Source of the DNA: Pictodentalium vernedei
Lineage: Eukaryota > Mollusca > Scaphopoda > Dentaliida > Dentaliidae
Direction: 5' to 3'
NCBI GenBank assembly: GCA_031216915.1
Contig: CM062295.1
Location: 180,062,927 to 180,126,926 of the forward strand
Length of the DNA stretch: 64,000 bases
Below the pieces are notes generated by a model. The model was not told the DNA's origin. It worked only from the letters and a program-made list of their open reading frames with translations, and did not search any database. Shown here piece by piece: positions 36,301 through 48,300 of the stretch (positions within the stretch are counted from its first letter, which is position 1; every line of letters starts with the position of its first letter). The position numbers and the translations under genes are program-made.

Positions 36301-39300
36301 AGGCAGAGGCCGTGGATTTTGGAATGAGAAACAAGGCTCCAATGGAAATAGAGGTAGAGGTTTTAACCAGAGACAAGAAAATTTTGGTGGATACAAAGGA
36401 GGAGGTCGAGGATACTCTTACGAAAGAAATCGATGGCCAAAAGATTGACCGCCTCTGTTGTTGGCCAACCAGTGAGCGGTGTTTATAAGGGCCAAAATAT
36501 ACTCAATAAGTTAGTAGGTAATTGCAATTTTTTAGACATCGTTTTTCAGGGTATACCTACTAGAGCACTTATTGATACTGGATCCATGGTGACATCTGTA
36601 TCACAGAGTTTTTATAATTCATTGCAACAGAAGCCAGTTTTACATCCACTTAAAGAGTTGGGTTTACAAGTATCTGTTGCTGATGGATCGAAACTTAACT
36701 ATATTGGGTACATCGAAAGTTCGATTCAAGTCCCATTTTTAAAAGACGTGGCAGTTGATGTACCAGTTCTGGTAGTTCCAGAAACTGAGATTAATCAATC
36801 CTGCCCAGTACTCATTGGAACAAATGTTATCCGTGAAAGTAAATATTTACTTTCTGGGGACCAGACTGACATTCCAGTGGAATGGAAAATGGCATTTGAC
36901 AACATAAGTCAACAAATAAACAGAAAATTACTGTTGCACCTTTTGGAAGTATCACCATCCATCATCTTGCAAGGAATATTCCACCTGGTGTGCAACAAGT
37001 AATAACAGAGAATATGGACCATGAAGTAAATTATACTGTTTGTCCAAGAGTTATGACCCTTGGCCAGCATGGAAACTATTGCAAATTTCCAGTTCAAATT
37101 TGTAATGTGTCGGCTAAACCTTTGACCATCAATCCAAAGACGATCATCTGTCAAGTAAATGAGGTGTCAGTACTTGAGAATTCTTGAACAGCTATTGTGT
37201 ATAACTTGGAGAGAACCGAATCTCCACCAGAAGAACTTGGTGTCCAAATAGACTCCACCCATTTAACTGCTGAAGAACTGGTAGAATTAAGGAAAATTTT
37301 GTACAAATGGAAAGATGTGTTTTCAACAGGTCCACTCGATATTGGAAATACTGATATAGTTAAGCACAGGATAGAGCTGTTGGATGACACACCATTTAAG
37401 CTTCCTTATAGAAGAATACCTCCTAGCCTTTATGAGGAAGTGAGACAACATGTTAACGAAATGTTGGCCATTGGAGCCATAAGGAAATCAAATAGCCCTT
37501 ATTCGTCGAATGTTGTTCTTGTCCGCAAAAAAGATGGTTCTTTGAGATTTTGTTTGGATTATCATGTGCTTAACTCGAAAACAAGGAAAGATGCATACAT
37601 GTTACCACGATTTGACGACACTATTGATACACTCAGTGGTTCAAAGTATCACTCCAAACTGGACTTAAGATCTGGATATTGGCAGGTGGAGGTTGAAGAA
37701 AATGATAAAGAGAAAATAGCCTTTTCTGTTGGGAAGCTTGGATTTTATGAATGCAACAGGATGGGCTTTGGATTAACAAATGTGCCAAGCACGTTCCAGC
37801 GCCTAATGGAAAAATGTATGGGTGATATGCACCTCCGGGAATGCCTCATTTTTATTGATGACATCTTGATTTTTTCAACAACTTTTGAAGAACATATTAG
37901 GAGGCTGGAAGCTGTTTTTAAGAGGCTCTCAGACCACAATTTGAAGCTAAAGCCTTCAAAATGTGAGTTATGTAAGAGCTCTGTTACAGATTTGGGCCAC
38001 GTAGTTTCAGAAAAAGGAATAGCTACTGACCCTGAGAAGACCGCAGCATTACAACATTGGCCTGAACCTAAGAACGTCAAAGAGCTTCAGAAGTTTTTGG
38101 GATTCACTGGATATTATCGGCGTTTCGTGAAGAATTATGCCCAAATTGTTCATTTTCTTAATAGCCTTTTAGAAGGACATGGTACAAATAAGAAGACCAG
38201 TGATTGTAAGAAGAAAAAGCCACAAACAGAATGGAAATGGACAGAATCTCAACAGGTAGCATTTGACACTATCAAGAAACTGCTATGTCAACCCCCTGTA
38301 CTGGCATATGCAGACTACAATTTGCCTTTTAAAGTACACACAGATGCCAGTAGTTGTGGTCTGGGGGCAGTCCTGTACCAAAAGCAAGGGGGAGTGGACC
38401 GGGTGATTGCTTATGCTAGCCGTAACTTACAACCCAGTGAGAAGAAGTACCCTGATCACAAATTGGAATTTCTAGCCTTGAAATGGTCTGTAACAGACAA
38501 ATTCCATGACTACCTGTATGGCAACTTATTTGAGGTTATAACAGACAACAATCCATTGACCCATGTGCTGACAACTGCCAAGCTGGATGCAACTTGTCAT
38601 TGGTGGATCGCAGCATTAGCTAACTATAATTTTACGATCACCTACAGATCTGGCAAACAGAATGCAGATGCTGATGGACTTTCCAGAAAGCAACAAGTTT
38701 TTAATGAGGAAATTAAAGCTATTTGCCAAGCTGCAATGACTGGTAACCCCTTAGTGGAAAGTGTGTCTACTGGTAATTCCCTCCATTCGGCCGGTGGGGA
38801 GGAATTAACTGTGGATCACATTGATTGGGCTAAGAAACAAGAAGAAGATACAACATTAGCCAGGGTTATTTATCTTTTAAAAAGGAATAATCAGCCTAGA
38901 CAGGCCAGAATCTGTGATGAATCAGATGAGGTACAGAAGTACAAAAGGGAGTGGAGTCGACTCTATCTCTATGATATTTTGTACAGATCGACACACACTG
39001 ATGGCCAGAAGATTGAGCAGATTGTTATTCCACCTGCTTTTAGAAGTAGTGCCCTTAGAGGAGTTCATGATGAGGCTGGTCATCAAGGAAAAGAGAAATC
39101 TTTATGGTTAGCACAGCAGCGATTTTATTGGCCTGGACTAATCAAAGATGTGACAGACAAGGTTGAGAACTGCGGACGCTGTATATGTCGCAAGAAACCA
39201 GTCAAGCCAACAGCTGGTCTTGTTCCAATCCACACTTCTAGACCCATGGAATTAGTGTGTATAGATTTTTTATCTCTGGAAAGGTCAAAAGGGGGTTTTG

Positions 39301-42300
39301 AGCATATACTTGTAATTACAGATCACTTCACAAGATATGCTCAGGCCATTCCTTGCCGTAACCAAACTGCCAAGACTACTGCCAAAGCACTGTATGAAAA
39401 TTTCATTGTTTACTACAGTTTTCCAGAGAAACTGCACAGTGATCAGGGGAGAAACTTTGAAAGTCGGCTGATCAAAGAGTTGTGTAAATTAGCACACACA
39501 CAGAGATCCAAGACCACTCCATACCACCCAATGGGAAATGGGTCAGTGGAACGATTCAATCGGACTTTACTCAATATGTTAGGCACTCTGCAAGATCATC
39601 AGAAAGCTGATTGGAGAACATATGTTGCACTTCTTGTTCAGGCATATAATGCAACAAAGACTCATGCCATAGGTTTTTCACCTCATTATTTAATGTTTGG
39701 GAGGCATCCACGTTTGTCGGTTGATGCCTTCCTAGGTATAGATCGTGAAGCTGAAGCTGAACAAGAGCCTGCGGCATACATAAAGAAACTGAAAGAAAGA
39801 TTGCAGTATGCTTATCGTGCAGCAAGTAGAGAAGCCACCATGAATGCTGAAAGGAATAAGGAAAGGTATGATAGGAAGGTGACCGAGAACAAGCTGGAGG
39901 TAGGAGATACTGTGTTGGTTCGGAATGTTGGTCTTCAGGGTAAACAGAAGCTAGCAGATAAGTGGGAACGGGAACCCTATTTGGTCACAAAAATTCCAAA
40001 TAGTGATATTCCTGTTTTCCACGTAAAGCAAGTTTCAAGAAATGGCCTAATCCGTATCCTTCATAGGAATATGCTGCTTCCTTTCAACGTTATTACTTCA
40101 GAAACATGGAATATACCAACCGCCAGTGTTAAGAACCCTACCAGATCCCGAACCAGACAATGTAGTCCACATCAGAGTACGTCTACCAGTAGTTCCTGTG
40201 ACTCGGAAGACAGTAGGTTGGGTATTTATATAATACCTCAGAGACGTAATAGACTTAATCCTAATGCAGATCCTTGGGTGCCCAGATCAAATGTTGAGCG
40301 GACTAGTTTCCAGACTCCTGATGGGAATGATCAGCTCAAGATGGCTGTACCCATTACAGAATCCACTCACGTGAACAGCAGAGAGGCCAGTGGATCCATC
40401 CATGACTCTGTACCTGAGAGAAATAATAATCCAGTTGATGTACAGATTAGCCAAGATTCTGCGATTAGTCCGCCTTCAAGGCCTAAGCGTCAGGTTAAAC
40501 CTCCAGACAGATATGGTGAATGGGTACAGCCTCAGATTGTGTCAATGGATCCACAGGAGTGTGAAATATTTTTTGTATGAATCATGTACAACAAATATTG
40601 GATGCTGCATTAATTTGTAAGACTTTAATTCACAGAATATTTGACTGAAACAAATCAAATCATGTACTTTTGACCAAGTACCAAAATATGTACTTTTAAA
40701 GCTGCTGATGCGAGAATTTTGTAGATCTTCAGCTGTAAATTTAATTTTTTCTGCCACTTCTTGGTAGATATTAGCATGTTTTAGACATATACTCTTATAG
40801 CATAGAGTTAATCAATTTCAGATACATGTTTGTCTTAATGTTTTTGGCTGGTGTGGTGCTGAAAAGCCAATTTTAGGCGTTAAAATAATTATTAAGAGTA
40901 CAATGGTAAATTGCACATTTTTATAACTTCGCTTACTATTCACTTTAACCCTTTACCTAACATGAAAAGCAGACGACACTTGCAAAAAAAATTCTTGAAT
41001 AACTAAATTTTTTCATTTTTTGTCTCAAAAACATAGGTTATGACCCCTCGTTGGAACGAGCTCGACGAGCTCGTTCCAACGAGGGGTCATAACCTATGTT
41101 TTTGAGACAAAAAAATGAAAATATTTTGAAAATTAATTGGCGATTTTTGAGAATAGCGCTGGCCGGTTTTGGCCGTTACGTTGGGTAAAGGGTTAAGTAA
41201 AATATTTATCAAGGTATTGACTTATCTTGTTGCATATTATTGAAGAGAGCCAGAGGGTACTCTCCAGTGATTTGTAATAAAATAAATGTCTGTGCAAGTA
41301 TTTTTGTGCAAGTGTTTGTCTAAAATTTATCTAGCACTCAGCCAGTTAATGTCAGGAGTCATTTCTCTGCAAGGAGGGGATGATGTAACCCGTATTTTAA
41401 TAAATCGCTTGTATATAGGCTAGCTATAGGCTGTCTGTAGACTTGTGCTGTATTTGGTAAAGGGTTGACTGTGGAAGTATGACTGTATTGAGTGATTGAG
41501 CACTACTCATCCAGCACTGCACTTAACTCGGCATGTGACTAACACCTTATTTTTCCCGCGACATTCCTGACCTTTCGGGTCAGTGGAGATGAAGATAGTT
41601 TTAGAAGTATGGAGTGATCGCAAGTTCAGTTGACAACATTGATTCAGTGTAATCTTATATATTTGAAAAGATATATTTGTAGTAAATGGATTGAATAATA
41701 TTATTCCACAATGCAAATATGGACGTTGTATATATATTGTGAAGAGATCGAGCCATGTAAATAAATATTTTGAACCATATATATTGAGTTTAACTTTTCA
41801 AACCCAATAAGGATTACATATAACATGTACAGATACATACATGCATAAACCCACCTATAACAGATAAACTTACAACTTAAATTTGTAAAGCAAAAAGCCT
41901 AAAAAGTCAGGCTAAAAAACCTGATTTAAACAAAAAAGATGGGCTGATACTGAACGGTGCCATGCATAATTTCAGTTTTTTAATGGGGGACAGTATATTA
42001 TGCTAACAAGGTCACAGCCCAGTGTAGAAGCATAGCACATATATAGATACTAAAACGCATGTTCCCTGAAGAGTATGATAGCTATATTATTTTAATAACA
42101 ATATCGGATTAGAATTATTAATTTTTATCTTAGAACACCATGAAAACCTGTAAAAGACAAAATAGGTTAAGATAATGCACTAATTAACCAGTAGTGTAGG
42201 CCCTGAACAATCTAAGGCCCCAGCTGTGTGTATTAGGATAATACTGAATACACTACCCATAACAGAAAGACTCTCTGAATAGTGAGGACAGTATCTGAAT

Positions 42301-45300
42301 TAAACATGAGACTACAATGGAGAGATATCTTTCTTACCTTGTAGCGGGATACAGAAAGAATAGCTTCCTACCTTTCCGATTGAAGAACAGATCACAGAAA
42401 AACAATACAATCATCCAAAAGGAGGGGGATTTGTATGCAAGGAGGAAATAATATACAAAGCATTTTAGAGGAAGGAACAACCAATTGGATAAAAGGTCTC
42501 TTCGCACCCCCTCCCCTTGCAATCCAAGAGTCTCCAAGTTGGAAGCCTAGATTAAGAGAAGCATACATGTTCAACAGTAAAATATAGAAATGTCACCAAC
42601 ATGGAAAATGTACAGAAAGGATGGTATAAGAGGAAAGGTGTAGCAGTCTATCCCAAGCCAGACAATCAATGGAATGCCAACAGTATAGGTAAGGAGATCA
42701 AGGCATGGGAAACCTGAATCAGATATAGGTACGGAAAAGTTCAATGTGCGGAGTTCCCAGTAACATATTGACTTGAATTTTTCCTCTGGCACATCCATTT
42801 AGTTGGCCAATCTTACCTATAAAGGATAGGTCATTAGCTATTCATGATGAGGCTACCTGGTAAGTGTCTTAATAGCATTTAATTGTAGTTCCACAATGCT
42901 ATAAAGAGAAGATTTTTTTTGTAAAAAAAGGTACATAAGGAAGAGTTGTGGATCTCTGAAAATACGAATGTATGCAAATAAACACTGAAGAATCCGATGA
43001 ATCAATCTGAGGTGATCTGGGGGGAGAGATAACCAAAAACTCGTGTTCAGAAGAGTCACTAACAACTTCTTACGGAAGATATGTAAATCTAATAATCTGT
43101 CAGAATCTCTGCCACAGGCCCTCAGGATTGAAGAATCAGAGAATTCAGAGTCACTCCCCACACCACACAAGTTGATAATGTTTTTTCTCTTTATAGAGAT
43201 CTATACTTGAAAAATTAAAAGAAAGTTCCAATGTCAACCCCTGAAAATTGCACACCCTGTGTAAATAGTCAACTAATGATTTTGAATAAACCAATAAAGC
43301 AATCAACATTGGGTTTCCATAATAATGAAACTTGTAAAACACAATTGCGCCATAAATGTGGACTCCCTAGGTCAGTCAGTGAGGCATAAAGGCTATTGAG
43401 AAAGAGAAATTCCTTGCATTTGACTCTCGTCGCTGTGGAGAAGTAAATAACAAAAGCGCTGCAAAGAAACTTGGCTTGTGCTGACTGTACTGTACAGAGT
43501 CCCATATCGACTGAGTGGTAATTTTCATCAGGAAGTCAGAACAGTGTCAGAACCAGTATCTCAAAAGATGACTGAAAGGTTAGCAACTGAAGTGAATCAA
43601 AATAGATATCTATTGTACTTCATAATGTTAAAAAATATCATATGTCACTGAAGAAGGGTGTCATGGCATTACTTGATAAATGTGTTGAGTCATAAAAAAT
43701 AAATTCATCACAGAAGAGAATGCCTAAGGAGCATAAGACAAAAACAAAGCCTAAAACAAGGTGAAATCATTCAAAACGGTCCATAGATGAGGATTATTGA
43801 AGGGGAACAAAACGGTCTGTAGATGGGGATTATTGGAGGGGAAAATTTTCCCTTTTTTTCCTAGAGTACGATAAAGGATTCTCCATATAGTCTAAGGATA
43901 AAAGAGCCTCTCGAGTACAGTGTAGCCAGATATCTCCTTTGGTTAATGGTTGTGGAGGTTCATTGATGTAGAAAAAATAGGCTGATGAAATCGTCAGATG
44001 TGTACCCATACGCGCAACTAGTGGAAAGCTGTATGATGTAAGGCCACCCTGGATGCCAACATTATGTACACCATACATGGTATGGGTACATATAGAAATG
44101 GATTGGAGGAGTGCCTAATTTGATGGATAAAGGGTTAATATCTACAGATCTAATTATTAGATTTACATAAAAAACTATACAGCACAGCACATCAGTAACC
44201 TGAATACATATATAAAGTAACCTGATAATCGGATTAATATTTATTGAGTTATCGCATGCCGAAGAAATGGATTGGAGGAGTTCTCAATTTGAAGGATAAA
44301 GGGTTAATATCACAGGATCAAATTATCAGATTTACACCAAAAACTATTCAGCTCGGCACATCAGTAACCTGAATACAAACATGAAGTAACCTGACAAACG
44401 GATTGATATTTTTGGAGTTATCTCATGCAAAAGGAATTGGAGGCATTTTCAATTTGAAGGATAAAGGGTTAATATCTCAAGATCAAATTATCAGATTTAC
44501 ACCAAAAACTATACAGCTCGGCACATCAGTAACCTGAACACAAATATAAAGTAACTTGACAATCCATGCAATACTTTTCAAGTTATCGAATGCCAAAGGG
44601 ATTGGAGAAATTTTAAATTTGAAGGATAAAGGGTTAATATCTCGGAATCAAAACAACAGATTTACACCAAAAACAATACAGCTCGGCACATCAGTAACTT
44701 GAACACAAATATAAAGTAACTTGACAATCCAAGCAATATTTTTCAAGTTGTCGAATGCCAAGGGGATTGGAGAAATTTTCAATTTGAAGGATGAAGGGTT
44801 AATATCTCAGGATCAAATTATCAGATTTTCACCAAAAACTATATGGCTCGGCACATCAGTAATCTGAACACAAATAAAAAGTAACTTGACAATCCAAGCA
44901 ATATTTTTCAAGTTATCGAATGCCAAAGGGATTGGAGGAATTTTCAATTTGAAGGATAAAGGGTTAATATCTCAGGATCAAATTATCAGCTTTACACCAA
45001 AAAACTATACAGCTTGGCACAACAGTAACCTGAACACAAATATAAAGTAATTTGACAATTCAAGCAATATTTTTCAAGTTATCGAATGCCAAAGGGATTG
45101 GAGGAATTTTCAATTTGAAGGATAAAGGGTTAATATCTCAGGATCATAATAACAGATTTACACCAAACACTATACAGCTCGGCAAATCAGTAACCCGAAC
45201 ACAAATATAAAGTAACTAGACAATCCAAGCAATATTTTTCAAGTTATCGAATGCCAAAGGGATTGGAGGAATTTTCAAATTGAAGGATAAAGGGTTAATA

Positions 45301-48300
45301 TCTCAGGATCAAAATAACAGATTTACACCAAAAACTATACAGCTCGGCTCATCAGTAACTTGAACATAAATATAAAGTAACCTGACAATCCAAGCAATAT
45401 TTTTCAAGTTATCGAATGCCAAAGGGATTGGAGGAATTTTCAATTTGAAGGATAAAGGGTTAATATCTCAGGATCAAATTATCAGATTTACACCAAAAAC
45501 TATACAGCTTGGCACATCAGTAACCTGAACACAAATATAAAGTAACTTGACAATCCAAGCAATATTTTTCAAGTTATCGAATGCCAAAGAAATGGATACG
45601 GACGCTGGATGGACAGACGGATGGACAAAGGATGGACGAACAACGGATGGCCACCCCAAATGCCAGCATTATGTGTACCATACATAGTATGGGTACACAT
45701 AAAAACACTCTGTCCCTTTTGTGCCAACAAGAAGGTGAACATTTGTCTATACAGGAACGTTTGATGGGTAATAAAATCTCAGTTACGTTTGTGGCAAATG
45801 CAGAAACTGAGTTAGAGAGTCTCGAGTGCCTCTAGGTGAATAATGTTCACAATGATATGATGATCTATTCTTCTGTAGAGAGAGGCAAATGTAAACTGGG
45901 AACTAGAGGCTCTAAAGAGCCTGTAATCGCTCACAACATTACATCAACATTACATGAGGATCATTAGTAGGTGTCCCAGTCCTCAATCATGTGAAGTTTC
46001 AAAACATTTTGACTTTGTAGTTTCAGAGGGGAAGATTTTTGCAAAATCCATCAGTCAGAATCAGAGGATGTCTCTGGTGGCCACATTTCCCAACCAATGG
46101 GAACAAATAGAAGATTGTTTGTAGAGGGCCTCCTATAGACCATTCTTGCAAAGTTTGGTTCACATCGGCTCAGTAGTTCCAGAGAAGATGAAAATGTGAT
46201 TTCCTAAAGAGCTTCTATAGTAACTATAAGCCGCATTTGTGGCCATGGTTGCAACACGATAAACATTAAATTAGGTCCATTGGTAGAGGGGGGTCCCAGT
46301 CATCAACCATGCAAAGTTTCAAAACATTTAGCCCTGTGGTTTCAGAGGAGAAGATTTTTCAAAATCCACCAATCAGAATCAAAGAATGCCTCTGGCGGCC
46401 ATGTTTCAAACCCATGGAAACAAAATGAAGAACGTTTGTAGAGGACCTTCCATAGACTATCCCTGCCAGGTTTGTTTTCACATCGGCTCAGTAGTACCAG
46501 AGAAGAAGATGAAAATGTGATTTCCCATAGGGTTTCTATAGTAACTATAAGCCACAGTTATGGCCATGTTTACAACCCATCAACATTAAATGAGTATCTT
46601 TGATAGTCATTATTTATGTGAAGTATCAAAACATTTGGCCTGGCAGTTTCAAAGGAGAAGATTTTTGAAAATCTACCAATCAGAATCAAAGAATGCCTCT
46701 GGTAGCCATGTTTTTTAACCCACAGGAACAAAATGAGGATCGTTTGTAAAGGACCTTCCATAGAACATCCTTGCCAAGTTTGGTTCACATTGGCTCACTA
46801 GTTCCAGAGAAGAAAATTAAAAAGTGATTTCCATAGAGTTTCTATAGTAACTGTAAGCTGCAATTGCGGCCATGTTTGTAACCCCATCAACATTAAATGA
46901 GGATCGTTGATACAGTGGGTCGCAGTCATCATTTATATGAAGTTTCAAAACATTTGGCCTGACAGTTTCAGAGGAGAAGATTTTTGAAAATCCACCAACT
47001 GGAATCAAATGCCTCTGGAAGCCAGGTTTTTCATCTGACGGGAACAAAATGAGGATCGTTTGTAGAAAACCTCCCATAGACCATTCCTGCCAAGTTTGGT
47101 TCACACCGGCTCAGCAGATACAGAGAAGATGAACATGTGAAAAGTTTACAGATGCCAGAAGCCCAGGGATGAGAAAAGCTCACATGGCCAGGTGAGCTAA
47201 AAAAAGGTCCTCTCAAAATCGACTAAAGACAAACATCAAGACTCTCTTCAAACCGGCTTTTATTGTAATTGTTCTCACTTTTGTCATAGTCACAGTCCTG
47301 ATAGGATATGGATCTAGTGGTGTCAATCTGAGACTAGTTGCTGCCGAGAGGAATCTAAGCTTCGGAAAGTGTAGCTGGATTTCACCAGAGCTTCTAATAT
47401 TAACCCTGTAGAAGCCAAGGCCAAGACAAATGATACAGGTCAGGTTTTGTCGATTTGATGATCTATTTTTGATCTGGTGTATGGGACTGACGGTAGATGC
47501 TACGGTTGGCAGAGACTTGTCATCTAGGCCAAGAGGATCAGATTGCTGCACTGAGATCACTTCACCCCATCATGAGATGAGCAATATCCTTGGATAATAA
47601 TGCAGAGGAGCCATGGATCTCCCTCTGGTAAACACACCTGACAAACAAAATTCACAGACATCTAGTATAGAGATTGTTGAGCCAAGGTAAACTTGGGCTC
47701 AACCATCTCTATTCTAGATGCCTGTGAACTTGGAGGTATAGAGATGGTTGAGCTAAGGTAAACTTTACTTTTGTTCATTTATATCTTGTTTGACAGAGCT
47801 CACCGAGCTCGGTCAAACCAGATATAATAGATTAAATGCCTGTATTGGATGTAATGAAGCCAAACAGATTTTTTAATATGGGGAATGGAGTGGTTGTTCA
47901 CTGTTCAAGTAATTTTTTGACAGTTCACAAGATTTTCAGATTAACAAAATGTTAATGCACGAAAAAAGTTAAAACAGCAAACATAGAGAAATCCTCAGTC
48001 GCACCGTATTAGCTATGATGAAATGTATTATACTAACCTCATACACATGAAAAAAAAACATCACTTGGAATATCAACTGCATCAAAACTGAATTAGTTTC
48101 AAATAAACAGAATAACTATGTTAAGTCCAGTAATTTTTTATAAAAGAAAAAAAAGTGCAAAACTGAACTTAACCTTGAAGTTACCTGAGGTTATCAAATA
48201 CCTCTGTCAACCTCCAATTGAAAATTAGTGTTCATAAACAGGATTTACAGTTTGCTGCTTACGTGTTGGCCGACAATATAGACAACCAAGACTTGACTAG

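Larger units (their letters stand above)
31066..41818 (+). mobile_element. Ty3/gypsy LTR retrotransposon (fossil, fairly young)
   Basis: A 10.75-kb element on the plus strand, antisense to the host gene. It has two LTRs of 444 and 435 bp differing at about 2% of positions plus a few small indels, a candidate primer site, a 3.8-kb leader, gag, protease and a long reverse transcriptase-RNase H-integrase frame, and a purine tract before the 3-prime LTR. RT before integrase makes it Ty3/gypsy. The pol frame looks whole; the gag-protease part is split into about three frames, so roughly two or three breaks or family-type frame changes. A 252-bp MITE is nested at 40945-41196. TATA flanks both ends (31060-31063 and 41819-41822), a possible 4-bp target duplication offset by two bases on the left. 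Confidence 0.95.

Noticed and set aside
31066-41818. LTR element considered as an endogenous retrovirus
   Set aside because: No envelope-like frame follows pol; between 40580 and the 3-prime LTR there is only non-coding text and a MITE.
42853-43170. 105-codon minus-strand ORF
   Set aside because: No domain, no splice context matching KCC, and several overlapping frames of similar length.
44040-45705. Array considered as centromeric satellite
   Set aside because: Only nine copies, bounded by short matching phrases and lying inside a gene intron; it fits an element-borne array better.
47213-47560. 115-codon minus-strand ORF
   Set aside because: No recognisable motif; possible but unsupported, so not listed as a gene.
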